This document shows, piece by piece, positions 17,625-25,492 of a DNA stretch of 30,268 nucleotides. The translations under genes were made by a program, and so were the position numbers. Under the pieces are notes generated by a model, which was given only the letters and a program-made list of their open reading frames with translations, did no database searches and had not been told where the DNA came from. The DNA is from DAIRFP01 sp036794995 (GTDB lineage Bacteria; Desulfobacterota; Binatia; UBA9968), in contig DAIRFP010000042.1 in NCBI GenBank assembly GCA_036794995.1, forward strand, positions 1 to 30,268, in the 5' to 3' direction. The number at the start of each line of letters is the position of its first letter. Position 1 is the stretch's first letter.

Positions 17625-18395
17625 ATGGATTACGTGGATGCCGAAGGCGACACCATAGACAAAGCCATTGAGAACGCCCTCAAGCTATTGGGAGTCGAGC
17701 GCGACAAGATTACGGTGGAGATCTTGGCGGAGGGAAAGAAAGGGATCTTGGGCTTCGGCTCGCAGAAAGCCCGAGTTCGCGCCGCTCTCCGCAAGTCTGC
17801 CATCGATGTGCGGGCTGCAGAGCTGGAATCGCTTACCCTGGAAAATCCGTCCACGCGAATAGCAGAAACGGCGGCCATAGGGGACAAGGCCAAAGATGTT
17901 CTGATAGAAATCTTGAATTTGATGGGTGTCAGAGCAGAAGTTGAGTTGAAGACGGGAGAGCAGACCGACGAGGCGATATTGGAGATCCAGACTGAAAATA
18001 GCGGCCTCTTGATCGGACGTAAGGGACAGACGCTGGAAGCGTTACAATATCTGGTGAGCCGCATCGCTGGGGAGCGCGGCGGGACGGAAGGTCCGCACGT
18101 TGTCGTTGATATCGAAAACTACCGCGACCGGCGGCGCAAATCGCTGGAAGACATGGCGCTACAGTTGGGCGAGAAAGCCAAGCGACAGCGAAGGACAGTG
18201 ACGGTGGATGCCTTGAGCGCCGCCGACCGGCGCATCATTCACGCGGTGCTGCAGGACGATCCCTGGGTAACCACCAAAAGTCTGGGGCAAGGTTCCTATC
18301 GCCGGCTGCTGATTATTCCTGAGGGAGATCGCAGGAAAAAGGACGAAACTCCAGTCCCTACCCAAGATAGACCAGGCACTAAGGTCTCGAAGTAG
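17625..18395 (+). CDS. jag: RNA-binding protein Jag/KhpB
   Basis: A 256-residue protein with three recognisable parts: an N-terminal Jag domain (IDKAIENALKLLGVERDKI and GKKGILGFGSQKARV), a KH domain with the GxxG loop in GLLIGRKGQTLEALQYLVSR near residue 130, and an R3H domain with RRIIHAVLQDDPWVTTKS. It binds RNA and is associated with YidC and cell-envelope regulation in other bacteria. Its place after yidC is the usual one, here separated by a repeat element. The C-terminal KKDETPVPTQDRPGTKVSK tail is unstructured-looking. Confidence 0.94.
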   Translation: MDYVDAEGDTIDKAIENALKLLGVERDKITVEILAEGKKGILGFGSQKARVRAALRKSAIDVRAAELESLTLENPSTRIAETAAIGDKAKDVLIEILNLMGVRAEVELKTGEQTDEAILEIQTENSGLLIGRKGQTLEALQYLVSRIAGERGGTEGPHVVVDIENYRDRRRKSLEDMALQLGEKAKRQRRTVTVDALSAADRRIIHAVLQDDPWVTTKSLGQGSYRRLLIIPEGDRRKKDETPVPTQDRPGTKVSK

Positions 18396-18487
18396 AGATC
18401 GCCGATACGCCCACCTCCGGCCGACCCCCAACTGAGTAACAGCCACAGTTGATTGACCCGGCTCCCCAGGTTGCCTATAGTGAAGCC

Positions 18488-19585
18488 ATGATCCAACGCC
18501 GAAAAACCAGACAAATTCAACTTGGCAAGGTCCAAGTAGGCGGCGGTGCCCCGATTACCGTCCAATCCATGACCAAGACGGACACCCGCGACGTGGACGC
18601 CACAGTGGACCAGATTTGGGCCTTGGAAGTGGCGGGTTGCGACATTGTGCGGGTGGCCGTGCCGGTCCGCGAAGCGGCGGAGCAGCTGGGACGAATTAAG
18701 CGACAGATCCGCATCCCCTTGGTTGCCGACATACACTTCAATTACAAGCTTGCGCTGATTGCCCTGGAACAAGGCGTCGATGGTCTCAGGCTGAATCCGG
18801 GAAATATCGGCGCCCGTTGGTGCATTGAAGAAGTTGTCAAACTTGCCGCCGAACGCAAGATTCCAATTCGCATCGGCGTCAACGCCGGTTCGTTGGAGAA
18901 AGATCTGCTGCAAAAGTACGGCGGTCCCACGGCGGTCGGGATGGTGGAGAGTGGACTGCGTCATATTCGCATCTTGGAAGAATTGAATTATCCGGAGATC
19001 AAAATTTCGCTGAAGGCTTCGGACCCGTTGATGACCATCGAGGCTTACCGCATGCTGGCCGATAAAGTGGATTATCCATTCCATCTGGGCGTCACCGAGG
19101 CCGGGACACCCAACGTCGGCACGATCAAATCGGCGGTGGGGCTGGGGACGCTGCTCGCCGAAGGAATCGGCGATACCATACGGGTTTCGCTGGCGGCGGA
19201 TCCGGTAGAGGAAGTGCGCATCGGCGCTGACATTCTTAGAGCTCTCGGACTCAAGAAAGACGGGATGATCTTTGTCGCCTGTCCTTCTTGTGGGCGGGCT
19301 GATGTGGATCTCGTGGGGCTGGCCAAGGCGGTGGAGGAACGAATGACTCCCTACCGCAATCTTAACATCCATGTCGCGGTTATGGGTTGCGAGGTCAACG
19401 GGCCCGGGGAGGCGCGCGCTGCCGATCTGGGCGTCGCCGGCGGCAAAGGCATCGGTCTGATCTTCAAGCAAGGGGAAGTCATACGCAAAGTTCCTGAGCC
19501 GCAGATCGTCGAGGCCCTGATGGAAGAAGTAGAAAAATTGGCCGCCGAAAAGGAAGCAGCGAAAGCAGCGGCAGCGAACATTTAA
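18488..19585 (+). CDS. ispG: 4-hydroxy-3-methylbut-2-en-1-yl diphosphate synthase
   Basis: A 365-residue [4Fe-4S] enzyme of the MEP isoprenoid pathway, converting methylerythritol cyclodiphosphate to HMBPP. The N-terminal TIM barrel shows ITVQSMTKTDTRDVDATV, LVADIHFNYKLAL and GLRLNPGNIG; cluster ligands are Cys in ACPSCGR (about 265 and 268) and VMGCEVNGPGEA (about 301, followed by the conserved Glu). The open frame extends to a TTG at 18449, but the ATG at 18488 leads straight into MIQRRKTRQIQLGKVQVGG, the normal start. It is 39 bases upstream of proS. Confidence 0.97.
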   Translation: MIQRRKTRQIQLGKVQVGGGAPITVQSMTKTDTRDVDATVDQIWALEVAGCDIVRVAVPVREAAEQLGRIKRQIRIPLVADIHFNYKLALIALEQGVDGLRLNPGNIGARWCIEEVVKLAAERKIPIRIGVNAGSLEKDLLQKYGGPTAVGMVESGLRHIRILEELNYPEIKISLKASDPLMTIEAYRMLADKVDYPFHLGVTEAGTPNVGTIKSAVGLGTLLAEGIGDTIRVSLAADPVEEVRIGADILRALGLKKDGMIFVACPSCGRADVDLVGLAKAVEERMTPYRNLNIHVAVMGCEVNGPGEARAADLGVAGGKGIGLIFKQGEVIRKVPEPQIVEALMEEVEKLAAEKEAAKAAAANI

Positions 19586-19624
19586 CCCTCTTCGCTCTCC
19601 CGGTTCATTCCCATTGCTAACGTC

Positions 19625-21352
19625 ATGCGTTGGAGCAAAACCTTCATCCCCACCCTTAAGGAAGATCCAGCGGACGCCGAGGTCGTGAGTCATAAGTTAC
19701 TGGTCCGCGCCGGGTTCATTCGACAAATCAGCCGGGGCATCTATGACTACTTGCCGTTGTCGCTGAAGGTCATTCGTAAGGTCGAGACCATCGTTCGCGA
19801 AGAGATGGATCGGGCCGGGGCGCAAGAGCTGCTGCTTCCCATCGCCGCTCCTGCGGAGCTGTGGCAGGAGAGCGGCCGCTGGGATCTCTACGGTAAAGAA
19901 TTGCTCCGTTTCAAAGATCGTCACGAGCGCGATTTTTGTCTTGGCCCCACCCATGAAGAGGTGATCACCGACCTGGTGCGGCGCGTCGTGCGGTCCTACC
20001 GTGAGATGCCTTTCAACCTCTACCAAATTCAAACGAAGTTTCGCGACGAAGTGCGGCCGCGTTTTGGTTTGATGCGCGGTCGCGAGTTCATCATGAAGGA
20101 CGCGTACAGCTTTCACACCGACGTCGAGGACTGCCGGCGGGAATACGACAACATGTTTCAGACCTACAAGCGAATCTTCACCCGTTGCGGTCTACAATTT
20201 CGTCCGGTGGAGGCGGACACGGGGGCCATCGGCGGGAGCCAGTCCCACGAGTTCCAAGTGCTCGCCGAATCCGGCGAAGACGCCATCGTTAGCTGTAACC
20301 AATGCGAATATGCCGCCAATGTGCAAAAGGCCGAAATCAAGGCGGTCCGTTCCGCGGCCCGGGATCTCAAAGAAGAATCGCCGGCTCTGCAGAAGGTGTC
20401 GACGCCGGGCAAAAGGACCGTGCCCGAGGTGGCGGAGTTCCTCAAACTTCCAGCGGTAAAGTTCATCAAGACCGTGGTCTACAAAACCGACGCTGGGGAG
20501 CTGGTGGGCGCGTTGGTGCGCGGCGATCATGAGATCAACGAACTCAAACTCCAAGCGGTGCTCGGTTGCCGGGAAGTGGCGCTCGCGGATGAAGCCGAAG
20601 TAGCAGCGGCGACCCAGGTCGTTCCGGGTTTTTTGGGACCCATGGGTCTCAAATTGAGGATTGTTGCGGATCTGTCGGTGCACGGAATGCGCGGCGCCGT
20701 CACCGGCGCCAATGAGGCTGATGCCCATTTTATGGAGGTCGATCAGGAACGGGATTTCACGCCAGCCACTTTCGCCGATCTACGAGTAGCGGTTGATGGC
20801 GATCCTTGCCCGCGCTGCGATCAGGGCAAACTCGAAACCTATCGCGGCATCGAAGTCGGTCAGGTTTTTTACCTGGGGAAGAAATATAGCGAGGCCATGG
20901 GGGCCACCTATTTGGACGCGGAGGGACGGGAGCGACCGATTGAGATGGGTTGTTACGGCATCGGGATTAGCCGTCTGGCCGCCGCGGCCATCGAGCAAAA
21001 CCACGACGCCAATGGAATTATCTGGCCCTTCTCCATCGCTCCGTTTCATGTCTTGCTGTTGCCGATCAACTACAGAGACCAAGCGATCCAGGAGGTCGCC
21101 GATCGGCTTTATCGGGAGCTGCAAGAGCGGGCCATCGAAGTGCTGTTGGACGACCGCGATGAGCGGCCGGGCGTTAAGTTCAAAGATGCCGATCTGATCG
21201 GCATTCCCCTGCGTGTAACGGTGGGAACGAAAGGGCTTGAAAAAGGCTGCATCGAGTTGCGCTGGCGCCGGGACGGCAAAACCGATAATATTCCGGTGGA
21301 CGAAGCGTCGCAAAAACTGCACAGTATCGTAACCCAGGCACTTCAGGCATAG
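19625..21352 (+). CDS. proS: Prolyl-tRNA synthetase (bacterial type with editing domain)
   Basis: A 575-residue class II synthetase charging tRNA-Pro. The start MRWSKTFIPTLKEDPADAEV is typical. Motif 2 is in FRDEVRPRFGLMRGREFIMK near residue 138. An inserted YbaK-like editing domain spans roughly 225-400 (LPAVKFIKTVVYKTDAGELV, LVRGDHEINELKLQ). Motif 3 is GCYGIGISRLAAAAIEQNHD near 440, then the anticodon-binding domain. The length and insert mark the bacterial form (ProRS with INS domain). The stop is three bases from the pyrF ATG, so the two are probably coupled. Confidence 0.97.
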   Translation: MRWSKTFIPTLKEDPADAEVVSHKLLVRAGFIRQISRGIYDYLPLSLKVIRKVETIVREEMDRAGAQELLLPIAAPAELWQESGRWDLYGKELLRFKDRHERDFCLGPTHEEVITDLVRRVVRSYREMPFNLYQIQTKFRDEVRPRFGLMRGREFIMKDAYSFHTDVEDCRREYDNMFQTYKRIFTRCGLQFRPVEADTGAIGGSQSHEFQVLAESGEDAIVSCNQCEYAANVQKAEIKAVRSAARDLKEESPALQKVSTPGKRTVPEVAEFLKLPAVKFIKTVVYKTDAGELVGALVRGDHEINELKLQAVLGCREVALADEAEVAAATQVVPGFLGPMGLKLRIVADLSVHGMRGAVTGANEADAHFMEVDQERDFTPATFADLRVAVDGDPCPRCDQGKLETYRGIEVGQVFYLGKKYSEAMGATYLDAEGRERPIEMGCYGIGISRLAAAAIEQNHDANGIIWPFSIAPFHVLLLPINYRDQAIQEVADRLYRELQERAIEVLLDDRDERPGVKFKDADLIGIPLRVTVGTKGLEKGCIELRWRRDGKTDNIPVDEASQKLHSIVTQALQA

Positions 21353-21355
21353 CGT

Positions 21356-22105
21356 ATGGCATCCAACCTAGAGTTGGTCCGTTCCCGCCTCTCCGTCCGA
21401 GAGCGGCTGATCGTCGCCCTCGATCTCGATAATTTGGAAGAAGTTAAGCAGCTGGTAAGAAGTCTCGCACCTGAAGTGGGAATGTTCAAAGTCGGGAAGC
21501 AGCTCTTTACCTACGCTGGGCCGCAGGCCGTAAGGCTCATTCAGGAAATTGGCGGCGAAGTTTTTCTCGATCTAAAATTTCACGACATCCCCAACACGGT
21601 CGCCAAGGCGGCCATCGAAGCCACCCGTTTGGGCGTTAAAATGTTCAACGTCCATGCCTCCGGCAGCCTGGAAATGATGCGGGCGACGGTAAAAGAAGTA
21701 CGCCGGATTTGTCGTCAGGAAAAGCGCCGGCAGCCGATCATGTTGGCGGTCACGGTCTTAACGAGCTTGAACCAGGATGATCTCAAGCGGGTCGGCGTGG
21801 ATGGAAGGGTGGGTGATCAAGTCGTGCGGCTGGCGCTCCTGACCAAGCAAGCGGGTATGGATGGCGTCGTCGCCTCGCCCCACGAAGTGGCCGATATCCG
21901 CGCCGCCTGTGGCCGTCGGTTCGTCATCGTGACTCCGGGGATTCGTCCGGTCACGGGCAGTCGCAATGATCAACAACGGGTCATGACCCCTGCGGATGCG
22001 ATAGCAGCCGGCGTCGATTACATCGTCGTCGGACGACCGATTCTTGAAGCAAAGGATCCTGTTGCGGCGGCCCGAGAAATTGTTGCCGGGATGGAATCCG
22101 GCTGA
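21356..22105 (+). CDS. pyrF: Orotidine-5'-phosphate decarboxylase
   Basis: A 249-residue enzyme forming UMP from OMP, the last step of pyrimidine synthesis. The catalytic signature DLKFHDIPNTVAKAA starts near residue 72, preceded by FKVGKQLFTYAGP. The C-terminal phosphate-binding region is VTPGIRPVTGSRNDQQRVMTP and DYIVVGRPILEAKDPV. The ATG at 21356 lies three bases after the proS stop. A GC-rich inverted repeat (GGCGC / GCGCC) and then the palindromic repeat follow. Confidence 0.97.
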   Translation: MASNLELVRSRLSVRERLIVALDLDNLEEVKQLVRSLAPEVGMFKVGKQLFTYAGPQAVRLIQEIGGEVFLDLKFHDIPNTVAKAAIEATRLGVKMFNVHASGSLEMMRATVKEVRRICRQEKRRQPIMLAVTVLTSLNQDDLKRVGVDGRVGDQVVRLALLTKQAGMDGVVASPHEVADIRAACGRRFVIVTPGIRPVTGSRNDQQRVMTPADAIAAGVDYIVVGRPILEAKDPVAAAREIVAGMESG

Positions 22106-22149
22106 AGATAGATCTTCGGCGCGCGCGGTTGCGCCGTTACTAGACTAGA

Positions 22150-22305
22150 CTAGCAGGTTGATGAAAACTCTGATTGCAGGCTGCTCAAAAAGACTCAGAG
22201 GCAAGGCGCGCGAAAATCGACGAGCGGAGGCGTACTTAGGGAGTACGTTGTAGCGAGGCGATTGAGCGCAACGAAGCATCTGAGGCTTTTTCAGCAGCCG
22301 GCTAG
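22150..22305. repeat. Palindromic repeat element, copy 2
   Basis: The ends CTAGCAGGTTGATGAAA (22150-22166) and TTTCAGCAGCCGGCTAG (22289-22305) are inverted with three mismatches, and inner arms GCAGGCTGCTCAAAAAG and CTTTTTCAGCAGCC also pair. It is the reverse-complement arrangement of copy 1, including GTAGCGAGGCGATTGAGCGC. Three direct CTAG-type units (ACTAGACTAGACTAG) lie at its left edge. It sits between the convergent pyrF and thiD and can act as a two-way terminator; its last bases contain the thiD stop codon. Confidence 0.87.
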
Positions 22306-23096
22306 TGCTTCCAAGAATGATAGAAATGGTTGACGGGGCTTTGGCCTGATCCCACAGCGAAGCCCTTTCGAATCGCCGCCGTTATATAATTCTTCGCCAG
22401 GACGACAGACTTCTCGACACTTTCACCTTTCGCCAAGCAGGCCGCGATGGCAGCGGAGAAAGTGCAGCCGGTGCCATGGGTGTGGCGAGTGCGGATACGG
22501 GGAGAGCTGAGCTCGCGGATTTTCTTGCCGTCAAAAAACAGGTCGACGGCCGGTCCCTTTCTGTGACCGCCTTTGATCACGACGCTCTTTGCGCCCATGG
22601 CGATGATGCGTCGCCCTGCCTCGGCTATGTCCTTGCCGGTGGTTAATTTCATCCCGGTCAGTTCCTCGGCTTCTGGAAGGTTGGGAGTCACCACGAGCGC
22701 CAGTGGAATTAGATGGGAACGCAACGCCTCGACGGCATCCCTCCGCAGCAACAAGTCACCGGATTTTGCGACCATCACGGGATCGACGACGACGTTTTTT
22801 AGATCGTATTGCCGGATCTTCCCGGCAATCATCTCGATAAGTGCCGCATTGGCGAGCATCCCCGTCTTCAAGGCTTCGGCGCCGATGTCCTCGATGACTG
22901 CGTCGATTTGCGCCGCAACCAGGTCTCGGCTCAAGGCAAATATTCTCGTTACCTTAACGGTATTCTGCGCCGTGATCGCAGTGATCACCGAAGTCCCGTA
23001 GACGCCGAAAGCGGCGAAGGTCTTGAGGTCCGCCTGGATTCCAGCGCCGGCGCCGGAATCCGAGCCGGCGATGGTCAGAGCTTTATGGATTTTCAC
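22302..23096 (-). CDS. thiD: Hydroxymethylpyrimidine/phosphomethylpyrimidine kinase
   Basis: A 264-residue ribokinase-fold enzyme phosphorylating HMP and HMP-P for thiamine synthesis. The N-terminal TIAGSDSGAGAGIQADLKTF and YGTSVITAITAQNT are the ThiD signature; VVDPVMVAKSGDLLL lies mid-protein, and the anion-hole/catalytic GTGCTFSAAIAACLAKGES is near the C-terminus. The length is normal. The stop TAG (22302-22304) lies within the palindromic repeat, so the last residue or two may have been set by the repeat insertion. No thiamine riboswitch was recognised upstream. Confidence 0.96.
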   Translation of the reverse strand: MKIHKALTIAGSDSGAGAGIQADLKTFAAFGVYGTSVITAITAQNTVKVTRIFALSRDLVAAQIDAVIEDIGAEALKTGMLANAALIEMIAGKIRQYDLKNVVVDPVMVAKSGDLLLRRDAVEALRSHLIPLALVVTPNLPEAEELTGMKLTTGKDIAEAGRRIIAMGAKSVVIKGGHRKGPAVDLFFDGKKIRELSSPRIRTRHTHGTGCTFSAAIAACLAKGESVEKSVVLAKNYITAAIRKGFAVGSGQSPVNHFYHSWKH

Positions 23097-23182
23097 CGGG
23101 CTTATTCTCTTCTTTGATCTCTACGGGGTTAAAATTCCGCAGCGTGCTCCCTAAAAGATGACCTTTCGTCCTCTCCAAGTTC

Positions 23183-23258
23183 GTCATTCCCACATGCTTT
23201 TAGCGGGAATCCAGGCGAAACTCTGACTGGACCCCCGATAACAACATTCGGGGGTGAC
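23183..23258 (+). repeat. Dispersed double-hairpin repeat, copy B
   Basis: The same layout as 4121-4197: GTCATTCCCACATGC, then GCGGGAATCCAGGCGA, then TGGACCCCCGATAACAACA followed by TTCGGGGGTGA. The first stem has some mismatches compared with copy A; the second is intact. It lies in the 290-base gap between thiD and the anti-sigma gene; the rest of that gap shows nothing I can name. Confidence 0.8.
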
Positions 23259-23386
23259 GACTTTGAGAAAATTATCATAAAGGTCTTTCGATAGCCGCAG
23301 CTTTCTGCAAAATATTTTCATGCGGTGCGCTATCTGCCAAGTGCACTTTATACAAAAGCAAGGCACAAGCCCTTCTAAGTAAATTT

Positions 23387-24121
23387 TCACGTCAGTTTCG
23401 AGACCAGAACCATTGGTCCGGTTGGCGCGGCTGTCGTGCCAACCGGTTCGAGAGTGACGGCAAAGGTCTCTACGGGTTGATCGCTGCGGGGGACGTTGAT
23501 ATGCAGTCCGCCCTGGCTGGCAGCGTCGGTTGCAATTGTGCCGGCATAACGGGGCGCAGCGCCTTGGGCGATGGTCCACACCGCATACATTTTCCCTTCA
23601 GGCGCGGGCGGAAGATTGGTAACAAAGATGTGGCCCTCGCCGGATTCGTTCCAGAGAAATCGCCCCGCGGCCTTCGGTGTCGGGCCGGTGCCGTAAAGCG
23701 GGAGGTCTCTAGTGGAGGGGTCCCGTAAGAGATCGATTACCGCGGTATAAACGGAATGGCGCGGTTCGTACCGCTGGGTGACGAGCACGCCCGTTAACAC
23801 CGCGCCGATAATACCGGCGGCCAGTGTCCCAGCCAGGATCTGCCAGCGCGGCCGAGGTAATCTTTCCCTGGTGGGAAGCGGCACGACTTTCTCCGCGGCA
23901 ATCTGTTCCACCAGCCGGGCTTTGATTGAAGTGGAAGGGGTCATAGGCTGCAAGGTGCGATGGAGCAGCGCCAGGGCCTCGCGGGTTTCCCGAACGGAGG
24001 CTTCACAGAGGGCGCAGCCGGAGGCCAGGTGAGCTTCGAATTCTTTCAGCTCTTGCCCATCAAGCGCGCCGAGGGCGTAAATCTCTCCTTGCGCGCGCCA
24101 GTTTTCGTGTTCGCCGTTCAT
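23387..24121 (-). CDS. RskA-type membrane anti-sigma factor
   Basis: A 244-residue protein. The N-terminal cytoplasmic part has a zinc-anti-sigma-like motif (EAHLASGCALCEASV, H-x4-C-x2-C), then a single membrane helix (ILAGTLAAGIIGAVLTGVLV), then a C-terminal extracytoplasmic RskA domain with GHIFVTNLPPAPEGKMYAVW and TFAVTLEPVGTTAAPTGPMV. Such proteins hold an ECF sigma factor inactive at the membrane until released, often by proteolysis. Its start overlaps the sigma stop by one base (TAATG), so the pair is translated together. It is divergent from the DUF4331-TPR-NicO series, the probable regulon. Confidence 0.9.
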   Translation of the reverse strand: MNGEHENWRAQGEIYALGALDGQELKEFEAHLASGCALCEASVRETREALALLHRTLQPMTPSTSIKARLVEQIAAEKVVPLPTRERLPRPRWQILAGTLAAGIIGAVLTGVLVTQRYEPRHSVYTAVIDLLRDPSTRDLPLYGTGPTPKAAGRFLWNESGEGHIFVTNLPPAPEGKMYAVWTIAQGAAPRYAGTIATDAASQGGLHINVPRSDQPVETFAVTLEPVGTTAAPTGPMVLVSKLT

Positions 24122-24681
24122 TATACCGCCTGTGTTCCAAGCATTTCTCGAAGACGTTGAATACCAGAACGCATGCGAGTTTTAATGGTACCCAACGGCT
24201 CTGCCAACCGTTCCGCGATTTCGGTCTGCGTCAAGCCATCGAAATAGGCCAGCTCCAATACTTTGCGCTGGGGCGCAGGCAAATTTGCCAAAGCGCTGTT
24301 CATCGTCAACCTGGCTTCAGACGCTGCTGCCGACGATTCGACGTTGTCACTCGATTCCGCCCGCGACGGATCGTCGGTCAGGACGAAGCTCTTTTCCCTT
24401 CTACGGATAGAACGTATTTTGTCGATCGCGCGGCTGCGGGCAATATTGATAATCCAGGCTTCCGGGCTGCCCCGCTCCGCATTGTAACTCTGCGCTTGCC
24501 GCCAGATCTGAACAAAAACCTCTTGAAGTAGATCCTCAGCGTCGGCACGAGCTTTCAGCATGCGCATGGCTAGGGTAAAGACCAGGGTGGAGAAGCGGTC
24601 GTAAAGCTGGCTAAAGGCGTCGCGATCTCGATTCGCTACTTGCCGGATAAGCTGAACGGCGAGGGTCGGGTCGGCAGTCAC
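24121..24681 (-). CDS. ECF-family RNA polymerase sigma factor (SigK-like)
   Basis: A 186-residue two-domain ECF sigma factor. Region 2: FSQLYDRFSTLVFTLAMRML, then DAEDLLQEVFVQIWRQAQ and GSPEAWIINIARSRAIDKIR. Region 4: LPAPQRKVLELAYFDGLTQT, then EIAERLAEPLGTIKTRMRSG, a clear helix-turn-helix. No extra C-terminal domain. It is coupled to the RskA-type anti-sigma factor immediately downstream. The gene opposite, 315 bases away, starts the plus-strand series, so the shared gap probably carries both the autoregulated sigma promoter and a target promoter. Confidence 0.94.
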   Translation of the reverse strand: MTADPTLAVQLIRQVANRDRDAFSQLYDRFSTLVFTLAMRMLKARADAEDLLQEVFVQIWRQAQSYNAERGSPEAWIINIARSRAIDKIRSIRRREKSFVLTDDPSRAESSDNVESSAAASEARLTMNSALANLPAPQRKVLELAYFDGLTQTEIAERLAEPLGTIKTRMRSGIQRLREMLGTQAV

Positions 24682-24996
24682 CGATAGTTCCTTTGGGAAC
24701 GCGTCTGGCTTTGCGCGGCGGTGATAGCCATGGAAAATACTCTACTCAGCGCGCGTGTCGAGATCGATGCGCCGGCTCTAGCGATTGTCCATCGGCCGCG
24801 ACGCCATACCCGAGGCATTCTATTTCAGCCCATTCGACTGCGCAAACCAATCCTATACTGGTTACGAACGATCCGGGGTTTTGGATTGGTTCTCGAATAA
24901 GCTTTTTTCATCCATTCCACAAAACTGTTTTTTCGGCAATCCGAATTCACCATTCCCGCCGTATTTCATAACAGCAAGGTCAAGAGGAGAGCGGAA
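24682..24996. other. Divergent intergenic region between sigma factor and plus-strand series
   Basis: This 315-base stretch holds no convincing gene. The right-hand part (about 24890-24980) is AT-richer. TATACT (24854-24859) is a -10-like word without a good -35. CATCCATTCC and CCGAATTC near 24913-24950 recall mycobacterial SigK boxes but are spaced too far apart. AAGAGGAGAG before 24997 is a good ribosome site. Confidence 0.6.
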
Positions 24997-25440
24997 ATGA
25001 AAACCCGGCAAAGAAATCGCAAGCCAGCCACATGCCCGGAGATCGACAGTGAGCTCCAAGATATCCGATGGATACCTTTTGAGAATGACATCCTGGTCAC
25101 GGAAGAATTCATTCAAGTCTACCGGGCCCGGCCGCTTTCACCCGAACGTGAACTGATGGTGGCAGTGTTAGAGACAGCCCTGACCGACACCAGGCGATGT
25201 TCCAATCCTCGCGACAAGAAATGCGTGAAGCGGTTCGCCGAGGCCGAAGCGTGGATCCAGGATACCGATCGAGAATGGATTTTCTCCTTTGTTAACTGCT
25301 GCGAACACCTCGGGATCGACCCTGGCAGCTTCCGTCGGGGATTGTTGCGCTGGAAGCCAACGAATTTAAGGAAAATCGAACCTGAGTCGCTTGCGCGCCA
25401 GCGAAAATCGCAAAAGCGGCTCTTCCGCGCAGCCGCGTAA
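24997..25440 (+). CDS. Small protein of unknown function, possible helix-turn-helix
   Basis: A 147-residue basic protein with no signal peptide or membrane segment. It has an AAGAGGAGAG ribosome site. A recognisable block runs ELMVAVLETALTDTRRC, then AEAWIQDTDREWIFSFVNCC and EHLGIDPGSFRRGLLRWK. I recall similar 'aEeWi..dd..w.FSFen.CE.LGldP..lR..L.rw' small proteins, without named function, in deltaproteobacterial genomes. The last block has the look of a helix-turn-helix, so a DNA-binding regulator is possible; this is inference. It is the first plus-strand gene opposite the sigma factor and ends 52 bases before the DUF4331 start. Confidence 0.75.
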   Translation: MKTRQRNRKPATCPEIDSELQDIRWIPFENDILVTEEFIQVYRARPLSPERELMVAVLETALTDTRRCSNPRDKKCVKRFAEAEAWIQDTDREWIFSFVNCCEHLGIDPGSFRRGLLRWKPTNLRKIEPESLARQRKSQKRLFRAAA

Positions 25441-25492
25441 ATGAAAAAAAATCTACGACGTAGCAAGAATCAATTTTCAGGAGGTGAATTCA

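Noticed and set aside
18296..19693. 465-residue minus-strand open frame opposite ispG
   Set aside because: It is the complement of a clear ispG; its composition is His/Asp/Gln-rich and matches no family.
22106..22149. GGCGC/GCGCC inverted repeat as a pyrF terminator
   Set aside because: Only five base pairs and no T-run; the palindromic repeat just beyond is the better terminator candidate.
24913..24950. SigK-like promoter words (CATCC and CCGAAT)
   Set aside because: The words are 23 or more bases apart instead of about 16-18, and I could not confirm the consensus for this lineage.
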